Source: Deltaproteobacteria bacterium (GTDB taxonomy: Bacteria; Desulfobacterota; Desulfobulbia; Desulfobulbales; Desulfobulbaceae). Taken from it: a stretch of 20,070 nt of DNA. Both the position numbers and the translations under genes were made by a program. The notes below the pieces were generated by a model, which saw nothing but the letters and a program-made list of their open reading frames with translations, did no database searches and was not told where the DNA came from. The stretch covers positions 1 through 20,070 of the forward strand of contig JAJRVA010000004.1 in the NCBI GenBank assembly GCA_024277485.1, read 5' to 3'. This document shows, one piece after another, positions 6,466 to 16,039 of the stretch. The stretch's first letter is position 1. Every line of letters begins with the position of its first letter.

Positions 6466-7281
6466 ATGAAAAAATCGATACCAGTTATTTTCCTGTTCCT
6501 GCTCCTGACCTCCGCAGCTTTTGCCGGAGAGCTGGACGAGAACATGACCAGAGTTATGAACAAGGCCGGATTTGCGCCGCAGCAGATCAGCCGGGTTCAG
6601 CAGTTGATCTCTGTTGCAAAGCAGAAGGGACTTCCGGAAAAGGCAATTGCCGGCAAGGTTCACGAAGGTATTGCCAAGGGTATCGCACCGGAAAACATTG
6701 TCCGGGCCACGGAAAGAGTCACCTCCCGTTATGAGTATGGATATGACCTGGCAGAAAGACTGGCCGACAACAAACAGCAGGTTGCCCGCCTCGGCAACAC
6801 CGTTGCCGCCGGGATCGCGGCAGGTTTGCAACGCCGGGATGCGGAAAAAATCGTCAACAGCCTGCACAGCAAATCACAGGGCATGGATCGGAAAGGACTC
6901 TACTCCCTGGCCGAGGAAACACTGCTCACTGCAAGAGACATGTCCCGCCGGGGTGTTTCTTCCGCGACAACGGCAGAGGTGGTCGGCAAGGCGGTGGAAA
7001 AGGGTTTTGATGCCCATGGCATGCGCACCATGCGCAGATCCTTCAGCAGGCATGGAGGGCCTGGAAACGCAGAATCACTTGCCATGGATTATGGAAAAGC
7101 CATTGAACAGGGCGTAGAAGCCGGAGGCCTGGGAGACCATGATGGTATGGAAGGCAGAGGCACTGGAGAAAGGGGTGGCAGCGAGGCTGAAAGCGGCCAT
7201 GGCGGCGGGGACACCGGAGGATCAGGCAGCTCCGGTGGTTCAGGCGGAGGTGGCTCAGGTGGCGGTGGCGGTAACCATTAG
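6466..7281 (+). CDS. Exported helical protein with Gly-rich C-terminal tail
   Basis: A 271-residue product of unknown function. Signal peptide MKKSIPVIFLFLLLTSAAFA with probable cleavage after residue 20. Residues 21-195 look helical and repetitive, with recurring units of the type KGLPEKAIAGKVHEGIAKGI, AAGIAAGLQRRDAEKIV and RRGVSSATTAEVVGKAVEKGF. From about 219 the sequence becomes Gly/Ser-rich, ending in almost pure Gly and a final NH. ATG 6466 is chosen because it opens the signal peptide and the upstream ATG 6427 overlaps the predicted -10 element. The ribosome binding site is weak. It has its own copy of the ECF promoter besides possible read-through from the sigma operon, so it is likely a sigma target, like the divergent Gly-rich gene. 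The stop is TAG, and no clear terminator follows. Confidence 0.82.
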   Translation: MKKSIPVIFLFLLLTSAAFAGELDENMTRVMNKAGFAPQQISRVQQLISVAKQKGLPEKAIAGKVHEGIAKGIAPENIVRATERVTSRYEYGYDLAERLADNKQQVARLGNTVAAGIAAGLQRRDAEKIVNSLHSKSQGMDRKGLYSLAEETLLTARDMSRRGVSSATTAEVVGKAVEKGFDAHGMRTMRRSFSRHGGPGNAESLAMDYGKAIEQGVEAGGLGDHDGMEGRGTGERGGSEAESGHGGGDTGGSGSSGGSGGGGSGGGGGNH

Positions 7282-7288
7282 GGCAAGG

Positions 7289-7370
7289 GTCGCGCGGTCG
7301 CAGCGCAATAAGTCGCATAAGTATAGTCGCAACAGTCGCACCAGTCGCAGTCGACAGTCGCGCGAGTCGC
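7289..7370. repeat. Cluster of short GTCGC / AGTCGC direct repeats
   Basis: GTCGC begins at 7289, 7297, 7312, 7326, 7335, 7344, 7357 and 7366, with GTCGA at 7350, so nine near-identical units lie within 82 bases; several are spaced 9 bases apart. The cluster starts just after the TAG of the Gly-rich-tailed protein. In the +1 frame relative to that gene it would read Ser-Arg repeats. Candidate explanations are an iterated protein-binding site, a replication-slippage tract, or coding sequence lost by a frameshift. Confidence 0.6.
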
Positions 7371-7938
7371 AGGGTCGGACCAAGATAACACGCTGAAATT
7401 CAGTCATTTCTTTGCCAAAAATAGACGTTTTTATGGCTTAAAAGTACCTTTTTAGCACCAAAAAGGGCATTACAAGGAACTTGAGGCTCTTTCAGAACGG
7501 TCGTACCGTTGGTTGACACTACCGAACACTTCAGGGCCCGGATTGACAATTTTTCCTGGATATCCATTATGAATGGTTCACTGCCAACGTGTGGTGAACC
7601 ACTTAAATGGGCCCCATGAGCATATTTGTCAACCCATGTTCGTCCTCAAAAAACGTATGGGATGAAAACCAGCCCCGCAATTCAGTAACACATCCATGTA
7701 CAATAATTTCTGTAGTCAGAAATTAAACAGTCGGCTACTGTAAACATGCAACTCTTGTGAATTCAAGTAAAAAATGAATATTGTCGTTTTTTTGTCAGGA
7801 TGACAAAAAGAGAACAGTGGAAGTAATTCCCGCCCGGAAAGCAGGGATATCATATAGTCATGACATCAACAAATGATATACTGGTACTGTAACAGTTGAC
7901 GAACTACACTTAACCTTTCCAGGGGAAACGGGCAGGCC
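7371..7938. other. Intergenic stretch without a convincing gene; several hairpins
   Basis: About 570 bases with no supportable gene. Seen: a CCTTTTT/AAAAAGG hairpin (7448-7467) without a T-run; TTGACA at 7513 and 7543 on + and a reversed copy at 7627-7632; TGGTTCAC/GTGAACCA (7574-7601); a tight 9-bp stem TTTTTGTCA/TGACAAAAA with a 3-base loop (7789-7809). Short frames on both strands (for example about 80 codons on the minus strand between 7653 and 7396) resemble nothing I recognise and may be chance. Confidence 0.5.
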
Positions 7939-7963
7939 GACCGACCGTTGCTCCCGGTCGGTC
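7939..7963 (-). terminator. Hairpin downstream of purL (probable terminator)
   Basis: GACCGACCG (7939-7947) pairs with CGGTCGGTC (7955-7963) around a 7-base loop, just past the purL stop. On the minus strand the following bases are only moderately T-rich, so this is a weak intrinsic terminator or a 3'-end stabiliser. Confidence 0.5.
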
Positions 7964-7975
7964 TGCGGTGAGACT

Positions 7976-10900
7976 TTATCCGGTATGTGCCATGCACCAC
8001 TCATAGGCGTTTCGGAACATCTGCAGCCAGGGAGAGACTTCCAGGTCCTTCATCTCCTCGGGCAGCCAGTGGGCCTGCCAGGGGAGAAAGACCCGCTCAG
8101 GATGCGGCATCATGGCCAGGTGGCGGCCGTCCGGTGAACAGAGCCCGGCCAGGCCTCCCGGAGAACCGTTGGGGTTGAAGGGATAGGCCTCGGTGGGATT
8201 GCCCTGGTCGTCCACGTAGACCACCGGGGTCATGCCTTCCGCCTGCACCCGGTCGCGGATTACCGGGTCAGGGAAGTGAAGCCTGCCCTCGCCGTGGTCG
8301 ACATGGATGCCGAAAACAAGGTCCTGCATGCCCTTGAGCATGATGGAGCTGCTGTCCTGCACCTTGAGCGTGACCCAGCGTGATTCAAAGCGGCCCGAGG
8401 TGTTGCGCACAAAGCGCGGCTGGTTCTCCGGCTTAATTCCCTGCCAGGGCACCCAGCCAAGCAGCCCGAACAGCTGACATCCGTTGCAGATGCCAAGGGT
8501 GAAGGTATCCTCGCGGTTGTAAAACTCGTCGAACATCCCCTTCAATCTTTCGTTGAACAGGATGGTGGCTGCCCAACCCTTGGCCGACTCCGGCACATCG
8601 GCGTAGGAGAACCCACCCACTGCGGCCAGCCCCCGGAACCCGTCAAGGGAAATGGCGCCTTCGAGCAGGTCGGTCATGGTTATGTCCCAGGGCTCGAAAC
8701 CCGCCGTGTAAAAGGCGGAGGTCATCTCCCGGTCCGAGTTGGAACCCTCGTCACGCAGGATGGCAACCTTTGGTTTATCTGTTCTGGTCAGGACATCCAC
8801 AGGAGGAAGCACGGGCGTAAAACTCAAGTGGTAGGCCGGCCCCCTGCGGTCAAAGATATTTTTCTTTTCCTCGTCAGCGCAGGCCGGGTTCATCTGCAGC
8901 CGGTCCAGCTGGTAGCTTGTTTCCTCCCACCACTGCCGGAGGACCCGCATGTCCTCGTCCAGCACAAGGTCGTCATTGTAATGGAGGATAATTTTCTGCT
9001 CCGGGATTGTCAGGCCCAGGTTCCGGTACGGGATACCGTTCTCCCGCAGTGTCTGCATGACCTGCTGAGTGTCAAACTCCCTGCACTCGAAGACCAGGCC
9101 CAGTTCTTCCGAAAACATGGCTTCAACGGCTGAACTCTCCCCCTCAACAAATAACTCAAGGCCGCAGTTGCCCGCAAAGGCCATTTCAAGCAGGGTCGTT
9201 ACCAGGCCGCCGTCGCTGCGATCATGCCCGGCAGTGATGAGGGCTTTGTCAACAAGATCCTGAACGACCTGGAATGTTTTCCTGAGCAGGGCCGGGTCAT
9301 CCAGGTCCGGCGGCTCGTTGCCCAGGTGTCCCAGGGTCTGGGCCAGGGCGGTGCCTCCCATCCTGTTTTTCCCATACGCCAGGTCGATAAAAATGAGGTT
9401 GCTCTCGCCGGGATGCTTCAGGTCCGGGGTAACCACCCTGTTGATATCGCGCATGGCCGCGTACGCGGAAATGACCAGCTCACGCGGAGATTTCACGGTT
9501 TCATCGCCAACCATGGTGGCCATGGACAGGCTGTCCTTGCCGCCGTCAACCGCCATGCCGATATGTATCATGGCATCCCGCATGGCCGTGGCCGCGTCGT
9601 TTAAGGCGGCTCCCTCGCCGGGAAGTTTGGGCGCCCACATCCAGTTGGCCGAACACTTGACCTGCTCCAGATCATCCACCTTGGCCCAGACCAGGTTGGT
9701 CAGGGATTCGCCCACCGCCATGCGCGCGCCGGCGGCAGGGTCAACCAGCATCTTGACCGGCTGTTCACCGATGGCCGTGGCCCCCCCGCTTCTGCCGAAG
9801 TGGCTCTGCGCGACAACCGCCACATCGGCAACGGTCAGCTGCAGCGGACCGCAGCACTGCTGCCTGGCGATAAGCCCTGTTACGGCCCGGTCCACCTTGC
9901 TGGTCAGAAACCGTTTCGAGCCCACTGACACCAGGCGCAGGACATCATGCAGCCCGTCACGGACCGTCAGGTCATCCGGCACAACCAGCGGGGTGAGTTT
10001 CGGATCTATCCTGGTATCCTCAAAGGTCTTCTGCGGAATATCGCCAAGCACCTCGGCAAGCTGCAGGTCAACAGGCGTTGAGTTGTCCTGGCTGTCATGG
10101 ACCACGAAGCGGAGATCACCGGTCACTTCACCCAGCACCTCACAGGCCACCTTTTCCCGGTCACATATCTTTTGAAACTGCTCCAGGTTCTCCGGCCGAA
10201 TAAGAAAGCCGTTGCGCTCCTGGTACTCGGCCACGTATATTTCCAGCACCGACATGGTGGGATCGCCCACCCGGATGTTGCGGATCTCGATCCAGCCGCC
10301 CGAATGCTCCACCAGCTCCTTGAGCACATTGGCCGGGCCGCCGGCTCCCTGGTCATGGATCACGTCGATAAGTGTTTTATCACCCATCTCGTTGCAGGCC
10401 CGGATGACCCGGTTCATTTTCTGCTCCATCTCGGCATCGCCCCGCTGCACCGCATCAAAATCAAGCTCAGAGACATTCTCGCCCTGCAGCATGGAAGAGG
10501 CGGCGCCGCCGCCGAATCCCACCCGGTAGGCCGGACCGCCCACCTGGACGATTTTCATGCCCTTGAGTTCCGCGCCTTTTTCCGTATGGAGGTCATCAAT
10601 CTGGCCGATGCCGCCGGTGAACATGATGGGTTTTAAAAACCCCCACCGTTCTCCGTTTTCAAGGCGCATGTCAAAGGAACGGGTAAAGCCCTGGATCAGG
10701 GGTTCCCCGAACTTGTTGCCGTAATCAGAGGCGCCGTTGCTGGCCTCGATTTCAATCTCCAGGGGGGAGGCCAGGTTTTCCGGGGCCGCGTAGGTGTTTT
10801 CCCACTTCAGCTAATAGCCAGGTATGTTCAGGCTTCCCACGCAGTAACCGGCAGTGCCGGCAACAACGAATCCACCCTTGCCGGTCCCCTGGATATCACG

Positions 10901-11788
10901 GATCCTGCCGCCGGTACCGGTTTCTGCGCCTGGAAAGGGCGCCACCCCGGTGGGAAAATTGTGCGTTTCCGCGGTAAAAATTATATCGTACCTGACTGTT
11001 GCGGCTGAAAACCTTGATGGTTTTCCCGGGTTTTCCGGCAGAATAGTGTTGACCTCATGCCCCTGCACACCGCTGGAGTTGTCCTTGAACGCAATGACGC
11101 TCCCCTTGGGGTTTGCCTCCAGGGTGTCGGTTACGACCTGAAAAAGGGTTTTTTCCTGCTCAACTCCGTCAATGACCTGCCTGCCGCGGAAAAAACCGTG
11201 CCGCGAATGCTCGCTGTTGGCATTGTTGAGATCCATGATCTCGACAATGGTCGGGTTGCGGTCATGCTTGCCGACAAAGTAGTCGTAATAGAAGTTGCGG
11301 TCCCATTCATCCATGGAGATACCGGGGATAGCAAGCAGGGCATCCGGTCCACCTCCCTTGAGATCGACTTCGTACACCGATTCGGGAACAATACCGGTTG
11401 CAAAGGTGCTCAACGGCTCTGGATACGGACACTCGGTCATCCGGTCGTAGTGAGCGGCTACAAACTGCTCCATATTCTCACCTGGGGGAACAGTGTAGCG
11501 CCGCGAACGTTCAACCCGGGTAATCTTGTCAAGGCCTATGGCCCGGCAGATGGACACCATGTTGGACGACCAGGCCGTGGCAAAGTTCATGCGCGGTCCA
11601 ACCTCCACCACCCGCTCTCCGGACAGGTACGGAGAGGTTGATATGGTGCTGAGCAGAAAACCGTCAGCCAGGACAAGCTTCAACCGGTGCAGCTCATCAT
11701 CGTTGAAGGGGCTGACCGTCTCCACGTTCAGGCAGTATTCCATGTCTTTGCCGACCCTGCGATAGAGGCGGCTGACTGTTGTTCCCAT
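7976..11788 (-). CDS. purL: Phosphoribosylformylglycinamidine synthase PurL, interrupted by an in-frame TAG
   Basis: Large single-chain FGAM synthase: converts FGAR, glutamine and ATP to FGAM in step 4 of purine synthesis. Read through the stop it is 1,270 residues, normal for the family. Seen: SEHSRHGFFRGR and ETHNFPTGVAPFPG in the first part, EIEASNGASDYGNKFGEP after the stop, and a C-terminal class I glutaminase domain with GICNGCQ (nucleophile Cys1101), HVDHGEG and MPHPERV (His1229, Glu1231). Codon 326 (10811-10813) is TAG, with both sides in the same frame. The two open pieces are 10811-11788 (325 residues) and 10810-7976, whose first ATG is at 10669. The start is ATG 11788 with GAAAGG upstream. 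Either the gene is inactivated, the base is a sequence error, or the stop is read through. Neighbouring genes are unrelated. Confidence 0.95.
10811..10813 (-). other. In-frame amber codon inside purL
   Basis: The minus strand reads NIPGY-TAG-LKWENTY. Relatives usually have Glu after GY in this motif (NIPGYE.PWE, from memory), so one G-to-T change of GAG would create the stop. No frameshift is needed to continue, and no ribosome binding site for a restart is visible nearby. Confidence 0.93.
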
Positions 11789-11881
11789 GATTATAACCTT
11801 TCTAACATAGTAATATTTTTATACTTCAAGGACATTCTCTGTACTGCGGAAATCAGTATAAAATCTATCACTAAACAGTTT

Positions 11882-11918
11882 TTTTTTCTGTAGAAAATTA
11901 CCACTTCCGCAGAAAAAA
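11882..11918. repeat. AT-rich inverted repeat between the MORN gene and purL
   Basis: TTTTTTCTG (11882-11890) is the reverse complement of CAGAAAAAA (11910-11918), with a 19-base loop. It lies downstream of the MORN gene and about 95 bases upstream of purL. No T-run follows the stem on either strand, so termination is uncertain; it could also be a purL regulatory site. Confidence 0.35.
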
Positions 11919-11981
11919 TAAACGCTGTACCCCTATGTATCGGATAACAGCCGACAAATAAAAATCCGGGCCGAGCAGGCC

Positions 11982-12641
11982 TTATTGTGCCTCTACAGGG
12001 ACACCATCCTTAAACTCACCAACATATTTTTTACCATCAGGAGAGTAATACGTTCCCTGGCCGTTCGGTTTCCCATCCTTGAAAGCGCCGACGAGCTTCA
12101 CTCCATTGGCAAAGGTAAGCGTCCCCTGGCCGTTTTCCAGCCCATCCTTGTATTCACCTGTATACGTTGAACCGTCGGCATAGGTAAGTTTTCCCCGGCC
12201 GTTCGGCAGTCCATTCCTGAATTCGCCGACATACTGCTTGCCGTTGGGATAGGTGAGCGTTCCCCGGCCGTTCGGCAGTCCCCTCCTGAACTCACCGACA
12301 TGCTGCTTGCCGTTGGGATAGGTTACAGTTCCCCGGCCGTCCTGCTTCCCATCCTTCCACTCTCCGACATATTGCATTCCATTGGGATAGGTCATGGTTC
12401 CCTGGCCGCTCGGCCTTCCATCCTTGAACATACCTTCATACTTTCTTTCGTCAGGGAAGATATGCGTGCCCCGGCCATGCCTGCGTCCGTTCTTCCAGCC
12501 TCCTTCATATGTTGAGCCGTCGGAGAAGGTGTATGTCCCGATACCGTTTTCACAGTCCCCCTCAACACATTCGCTGGGCGAACACGAAGAGAAAAGAAAG
12601 AGGCAAAGCAGGGTAAAAACAACATAGTGTAATTTTTTCAA
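11982..12641 (-). CDS. MORN-repeat lipoprotein
   Basis: A 219-residue product starting at TTG 12641. That start is supported by AAGGAG (12649-12654) seven bases upstream and by the lipoprotein signal that follows: LKKLHYVVFTLLCLFLFSSC with Cys20 as the probable lipidated residue. From about residue 35 to the end it consists of 23-residue MORN repeats of the form YxGExKDGxxxGxGTxTYPNGxx: seven full copies plus partial ones at each end. Several repeats are nearly identical in DNA, for example around 12190-12310, which suggests recent duplication. In bacteria MORN repeats are generally thought to form an extended beta sheet that contacts membranes or proteins; no specific role can be assigned. 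It is the last gene of the long minus-strand array, 34 bases after hemW. A frame extending to 12707 overlaps hemW and is less likely. Confidence 0.9.
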   Translation of the reverse strand: MKKLHYVVFTLLCLFLFSSCSPSECVEGDCENGIGTYTFSDGSTYEGGWKNGRRHGRGTHIFPDERKYEGMFKDGRPSGQGTMTYPNGMQYVGEWKDGKQDGRGTVTYPNGKQHVGEFRRGLPNGRGTLTYPNGKQYVGEFRNGLPNGRGKLTYADGSTYTGEYKDGLENGQGTLTFANGVKLVGAFKDGKPNGQGTYYSPDGKKYVGEFKDGVPVEAQ

Positions 12642-12675
12642 AGTACCACTCCTTGAGGGGGGATAGATTTTGCTG

Positions 12676-13824
12676 TTACACCAGCTCCGCCATGACTCTA
12701 TTCGCAAGCCGCAGGCCGGTCCCGGTCAACCGGAGAGACTCTCCTTCCACCTCAACCAGGCCACTGTCCCGTAGCTGCCGGAGAGTCTGTCCGTAATACT
12801 CTTCCAGCTCAACACCGAAACAATCGGCCAGGGCAGGGATGGAAACGCCCTCTGTCATCCTGAGTCCCATGATCACTGTTTCCCGGAAGCGGGCTTCCGT
12901 GTCAAGCTCTTCCATTTCCACGTACGGGGACTGTCCGGTTTCAATTCTCCGGCAGTATTCATCCATGTCGGCAATCCCCTTGAAGCGCCTGCCGGAAAGA
13001 CAGGACACTGCGCCCGCGCCAATACCTGTGTACGGGCCGTTACGCCAGTAATTGCTATTGTGCCGGCACTCTTTGCCCGGCCGGGCATAGTTGGAAATCT
13101 CATACCGGGAAAACCCGTTTTTCACTGTTTCCTCCAGGGTTGCGGCCATCATCTCCAGCACCTGCTCCTCGTCCGGCAGGGAGAGTTTTCCCTGCTTCCG
13201 CATATCGGCAAACACCGAGCCCTCCTCAATCGTCAGCTCATAGATGGAGAGGTGATCCGGCCCAAGCTCACAGGCCCTGGCAAGTGTTTGTCTCCAGCCG
13301 GAGACGGTCTGCCCGGGCAGACCGAACATCAGGTCAAGGCTCACGTTGACAAACCCCGCTTTCTGCGCGGAGACAACCGTTTCCACGGCCTGTTCCGCCG
13401 TATGGAGACGGCCGAGTTTCCGCAGCTCCCGGTCGGAAAACGACTGCACACCGATGGAAAGCCGGTTGAAGCCGGCCTGGAAAAGCTGTTCCAGTTCCTG
13501 CTCACCGGCTGTTGCCGGGTTGACTTCAATGGATATTTCGGGCGTATTGTCTGTGAAGGAAAAACTTTGCCGACAGGTATCCAGCATTGCGGCAAGGAGG
13601 GCTGTCGGCAGGACAGACGGAGTTCCACCCCCGAAAAAAATCGTTGTTACTCCGTCATTTCCGTCCTGTTCCAGCCGGGTGAACTCGCTGAGCTGACGCT
13701 GGACCGCATGGCAGTAGCGTTCATACATGTCACTGCCCCCGGCAACAGAAAAAAAAGTGCAGTACAGGCACTTGCGGGCGCAAAAAGGAATATGCAGGTA
13801 AAGACCCTGTTCCCGGGTGCGCAT
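12676..13824 (-). CDS. hemW: Radical SAM heme chaperone HemW (HemN-like)
   Basis: Radical SAM protein of the HemW group, implicated in delivering heme to target enzymes; often mis-annotated as oxygen-independent coproporphyrinogen III oxidase. In the 382-residue product: GLYLHIPFCARKCLYC with the CX3CX2C cluster motif (Cys15, 19, 22), FFGGGTPS for SAM binding, SIEVNPAT, RLSIGVQSF, DLMFGLPGQT, and RHNSNYWRNGPYTGIGAGA with the HNxxYW motif typical of HemW. The HemN-specific extra Cys after the cluster is absent (YCTFF). ATG 13824 is preferred because AAGG lies five to six bases upstream; GTG 13830 is an alternative adding two residues. It follows radC almost directly, so the genes are probably co-transcribed. 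Confidence 0.93.
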   Translation of the reverse strand: MRTREQGLYLHIPFCARKCLYCTFFSVAGGSDMYERYCHAVQRQLSEFTRLEQDGNDGVTTIFFGGGTPSVLPTALLAAMLDTCRQSFSFTDNTPEISIEVNPATAGEQELEQLFQAGFNRLSIGVQSFSDRELRKLGRLHTAEQAVETVVSAQKAGFVNVSLDLMFGLPGQTVSGWRQTLARACELGPDHLSIYELTIEEGSVFADMRKQGKLSLPDEEQVLEMMAATLEETVKNGFSRYEISNYARPGKECRHNSNYWRNGPYTGIGAGAVSCLSGRRFKGIADMDEYCRRIETGQSPYVEMEELDTEARFRETVIMGLRMTEGVSIPALADCFGVELEEYYGQTLRQLRDSGLVEVEGESLRLTGTGLRLANRVMAELV

Positions 13825-13831
13825 TCCCACC

Positions 13832-14572
13832 TTATCGGCCCAGGGTTTCGATCATACCGCGGCATTCATCCTGGATCTGTGCCATGATGCCGTGGTCGGC
13901 AAAACTGAACACCGTATCGCCTGCGCCGATGATCAGGTGGTCAAGGAGCTTGATATGCATGAAGGAGCAGACCAGGTGGAGAGTGCGGGTCAGCTGCCTG
14001 TCCTGCTCCGAGGGCTGCAGGCTGCCCGAAGGGTGGTTATGGGCTATGACCAGCGCAGCGGCATTTCTCTTGAGTGCGGCCTTGACGACCTCACGCGGAT
14101 ACACGGTATTGACGGTCAAGGTTCCCTCGCTCAGCACCTCGGAATCAATGATGCCATGCGAGGCGTCAAGATAGAGGACCACAAAGGCTTCCCGTTGCAG
14201 GCTGCGCAGGAGATGAATAAGATATTCCCCCACATCCCGGGAAGAGGAGATGAATTTTTTGCCGGTCAGGCGCTGCTTGAGGTAGCGGCGGACAACCCCC
14301 TGGATAAAGTGAAGGGCAAAGATATTTTTGGGGCCCATGCCTTGAATGCGGGTCAGCCTCTGGCTGGAGGCATCCAGGACACCAGGCAAGGAGCCGAATT
14401 CCTTCAGGGCATCCCTGGCAGGATTCTTACAGTCCATGCGGGGTGTGCCGAAGGTGAGCAGCATCTCAATGATCTCGGCGTCGCTGAACGCCTCAATGCC
14501 ATATTCAAGAAACTTTTCCCGGAGCCGTTTCCGGTGCACGGCTCCCCTCTTCTGCCACTCGCTCTTGTCCAC
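13832..14572 (-). CDS. radC: RadC family JAB/MPN-domain protein
   Basis: A 246-residue member of the RadC/YicR family. The family was once linked to DNA repair, but its true role is unsettled; the JAB domain resembles metal-dependent proteases. Seen: N-terminal UPF0758-type helices with FSDAEIIEMLLTFGTPR (29-45), a helix-hairpin-helix RLTRIQGMGPKNIFAL (72-87), and the metal-binding JAMM motif HNHPSG with a downstream Asp (His178, His180, Asp191) plus an upstream acidic segment DSEVLSEGTL. Length is normal. It starts with GTG 14572, 27 bases after gatB, and ends one base before the region of the hemW start. Confidence 0.95.
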   Translation of the reverse strand: MDKSEWQKRGAVHRKRLREKFLEYGIEAFSDAEIIEMLLTFGTPRMDCKNPARDALKEFGSLPGVLDASSQRLTRIQGMGPKNIFALHFIQGVVRRYLKQRLTGKKFISSSRDVGEYLIHLLRSLQREAFVVLYLDASHGIIDSEVLSEGTLTVNTVYPREVVKAALKRNAAALVIAHNHPSGSLQPSEQDRQLTRTLHLVCSFMHIKLLDHLIIGAGDTVFSFADHGIMAQIQDECRGMIETLGR

Positions 14573-14599
14573 GGTTGATTGTGCCGGCTTCAGCTACAC

Positions 14600-16021
14600 T
14601 TAACCCAGTTCCTGCTGAAACAGCTTGTTGGCTAACTGGGGATTGGCCTGTCCCTTGGTTTTTTTCATGAGCTGGCCGACAAAGAAACCCATCACCTTTG
14701 TTTTGCCGTCCCGGAACTGCTGGGCCTGGTCGGGATTTTCAGCAATTATTTCCCGGACCAGGGCCTGCAGTTCCCCCTCATCGCTCATCTGGACCAGGTT
14801 TTTCTCCTTGACGATGACATCCGGGTCTTTGCCTGATGCAAGCATGTCGGCAAAAACAGTCTTGGCAATCTTGCCGGAGATGATGCCCTCATCCACCATG
14901 TTCAGCAACCGGGCCAGCTGTCCGGCCCCGACAGGACAACTGCCGATATTTTCCGGGCCGTACTCGCGCAGAAGCTCGGTGCCGATCCAGTTGCTGAGTT
15001 TCTTGGGATTGGCGTACTCACCGAGGGCCTCTTCAAAAAAATCAGCCAGCTCACGTGAAGAGGTGAGAATCCCGGCATCATATTCCGACAGTTCAAAGTC
15101 ATCGATAAAACGTCGGCAGCGCTGGTCCGGCAGCTCCGGCAGACTGTCCCTGACCCGCGCGATCCACTCCTCGTCGATGATGACCGGCACCAGGTCAGGA
15201 TCGGGGAAGTAGCGGTAATCATGCGCCTCCTCCTTGCCGCGCATGGATTCGGTGCACCCCTTGTCCGGGTTCCACAGCAGGGTTTCCTGGACCACCTTGC
15301 CGCCGTCAAGGAGTACATCGCGCTGGCGCCGTTCCTCGTATTCAAGGGCTAACTGCACGTTTCGAAACGAGTTCATGTTCTTGAGCTCGGTGCGGGTGCC
15401 GAATTCTTCCTGGCCAACCGGGCGCAGGGAAATGTTGGCATCACAGCGAAAACTGCCCTCCTGCATATTGCCGTCACTGATGTCAAGATACCGGACAATG
15501 GCATGCAGTTTTTTCAGGTAGGCCACCGCCTCTTCCGGCGAACGGAGGTCAGGTTCACTGACTATCTCAAGGAGCGGGGTGCCGGTCCGGTTCAGGTCCA
15601 CATAGCTGACCGGCTCTCTTTCATCATGCACCAGCTTGCCGGCATCCTCCTCCATGTGCGCCCTGGTGATGCCGATGGTTTTCTTCTCTCCATCCACCTC
15701 GATCTCCACATGCCCGTGTTCGGCAATGGGAAGCTCGAACTGGGAGATCTGGTATCCCTTGGGAAGATCCGGGTAAAAATAGTTCTTGCGCGCGAAACGG
15801 TTGTCCCGGTTTATGGTCGAATCCGTTGCCAGGGCAAGCTTGAGGGCATTTTCAACGACCTGCCTGTTGAGCACCGGCAGGGAGCCGGGCATGCCGAGAC
15901 AGACCGGGCATACATGGGTATTCGGCGGCGCCCCGAACCGGGTGGAGCAGCCGCAGAAAATTTTACTCTTTGTCTTCATCTGGGCATGGATTTCAAGCCC
16001 GATTACTGTTTCAAACTCCAT
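14600..16021 (-). CDS. gatB: Aspartyl/glutamyl-tRNA amidotransferase subunit B
   Basis: GatB, the kinase/transferase subunit of the GatCAB complex that converts mischarged Glu-tRNA(Gln) (and Asp-tRNA(Asn)) to the correct amide form in the cytoplasm. The 473-residue product has VIGLEIHAQ at 6-14, the zinc-binding cysteines CxC (23, 25) and CPVC (38, 41), [12 protein letters not shown], the conserved [16 protein letters not shown] segment, MEEDAGK, and a C-terminal GatB/YqeY tail ([16 protein letters not shown]). gatA and gatC are not nearby, so the complex is encoded at separate loci. It starts 18 bases after the RdgC-like gene at 16040 and is probably read from the same transcript. Confidence 0.98.
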   Translation of the reverse strand: MEFETVIGLEIHAQMKTKSKIFCGCSTRFGAPPNTHVCPVCLGMPGSLPVLNRQVVENALKLALATDSTINRDNRFARKNYFYPDLPKGYQISQFELPIAEHGHVEIEVDGEKKTIGITRAHMEEDAGKLVHDEREPVSYVDLNRTGTPLLEIVSEPDLRSPEEAVAYLKKLHAIVRYLDISDGNMQEGSFRCDANISLRPVGQEEFGTRTELKNMNSFRNVQLALEYEERRQRDVLLDGGKVVQETLLWNPDKGCTESMRGKEEAHDYRYFPDPDLVPVIIDEEWIARVRDSLPELPDQRCRRFIDDFELSEYDAGILTSSRELADFFEEALGEYANPKKLSNWIGTELLREYGPENIGSCPVGAGQLARLLNMVDEGIISGKIAKTVFADMLASGKDPDVIVKEKNLVQMSDEGELQALVREIIAENPDQAQQFRDGKTKVMGFFVGQLMKKTKGQANPQLANKLFQQELG

Positions 16022-16039
16022 CGTATCCCAACAGTTCTC

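Noticed and set aside
7289..7370. CRISPR array
   Set aside because: Units are only 5-7 bases with no regular spacers, and no cas genes are present.
7396..7653. Minus-strand frame of about 80 codons
   Set aside because: No ribosome binding site, no recognised motif, and a length reasonably expected by chance.
10669..10813. purL as two naturally separate genes
   Set aside because: The second piece has no start signals near the TAG; 47 conserved codons lie between the stop and the first ATG in the same frame, so this is one interrupted gene.
11882..11918. Classical terminator between the MORN gene and purL
   Set aside because: The T-tract is inside the stem and none follows it on either strand; kept only as an inverted repeat.
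12301..12335. TGTAACC on the minus strand inside the MORN gene
   Set aside because: It lies within conserved repeat coding sequence and is followed by CAGCAT at the -10 position, unlike the three promoters.
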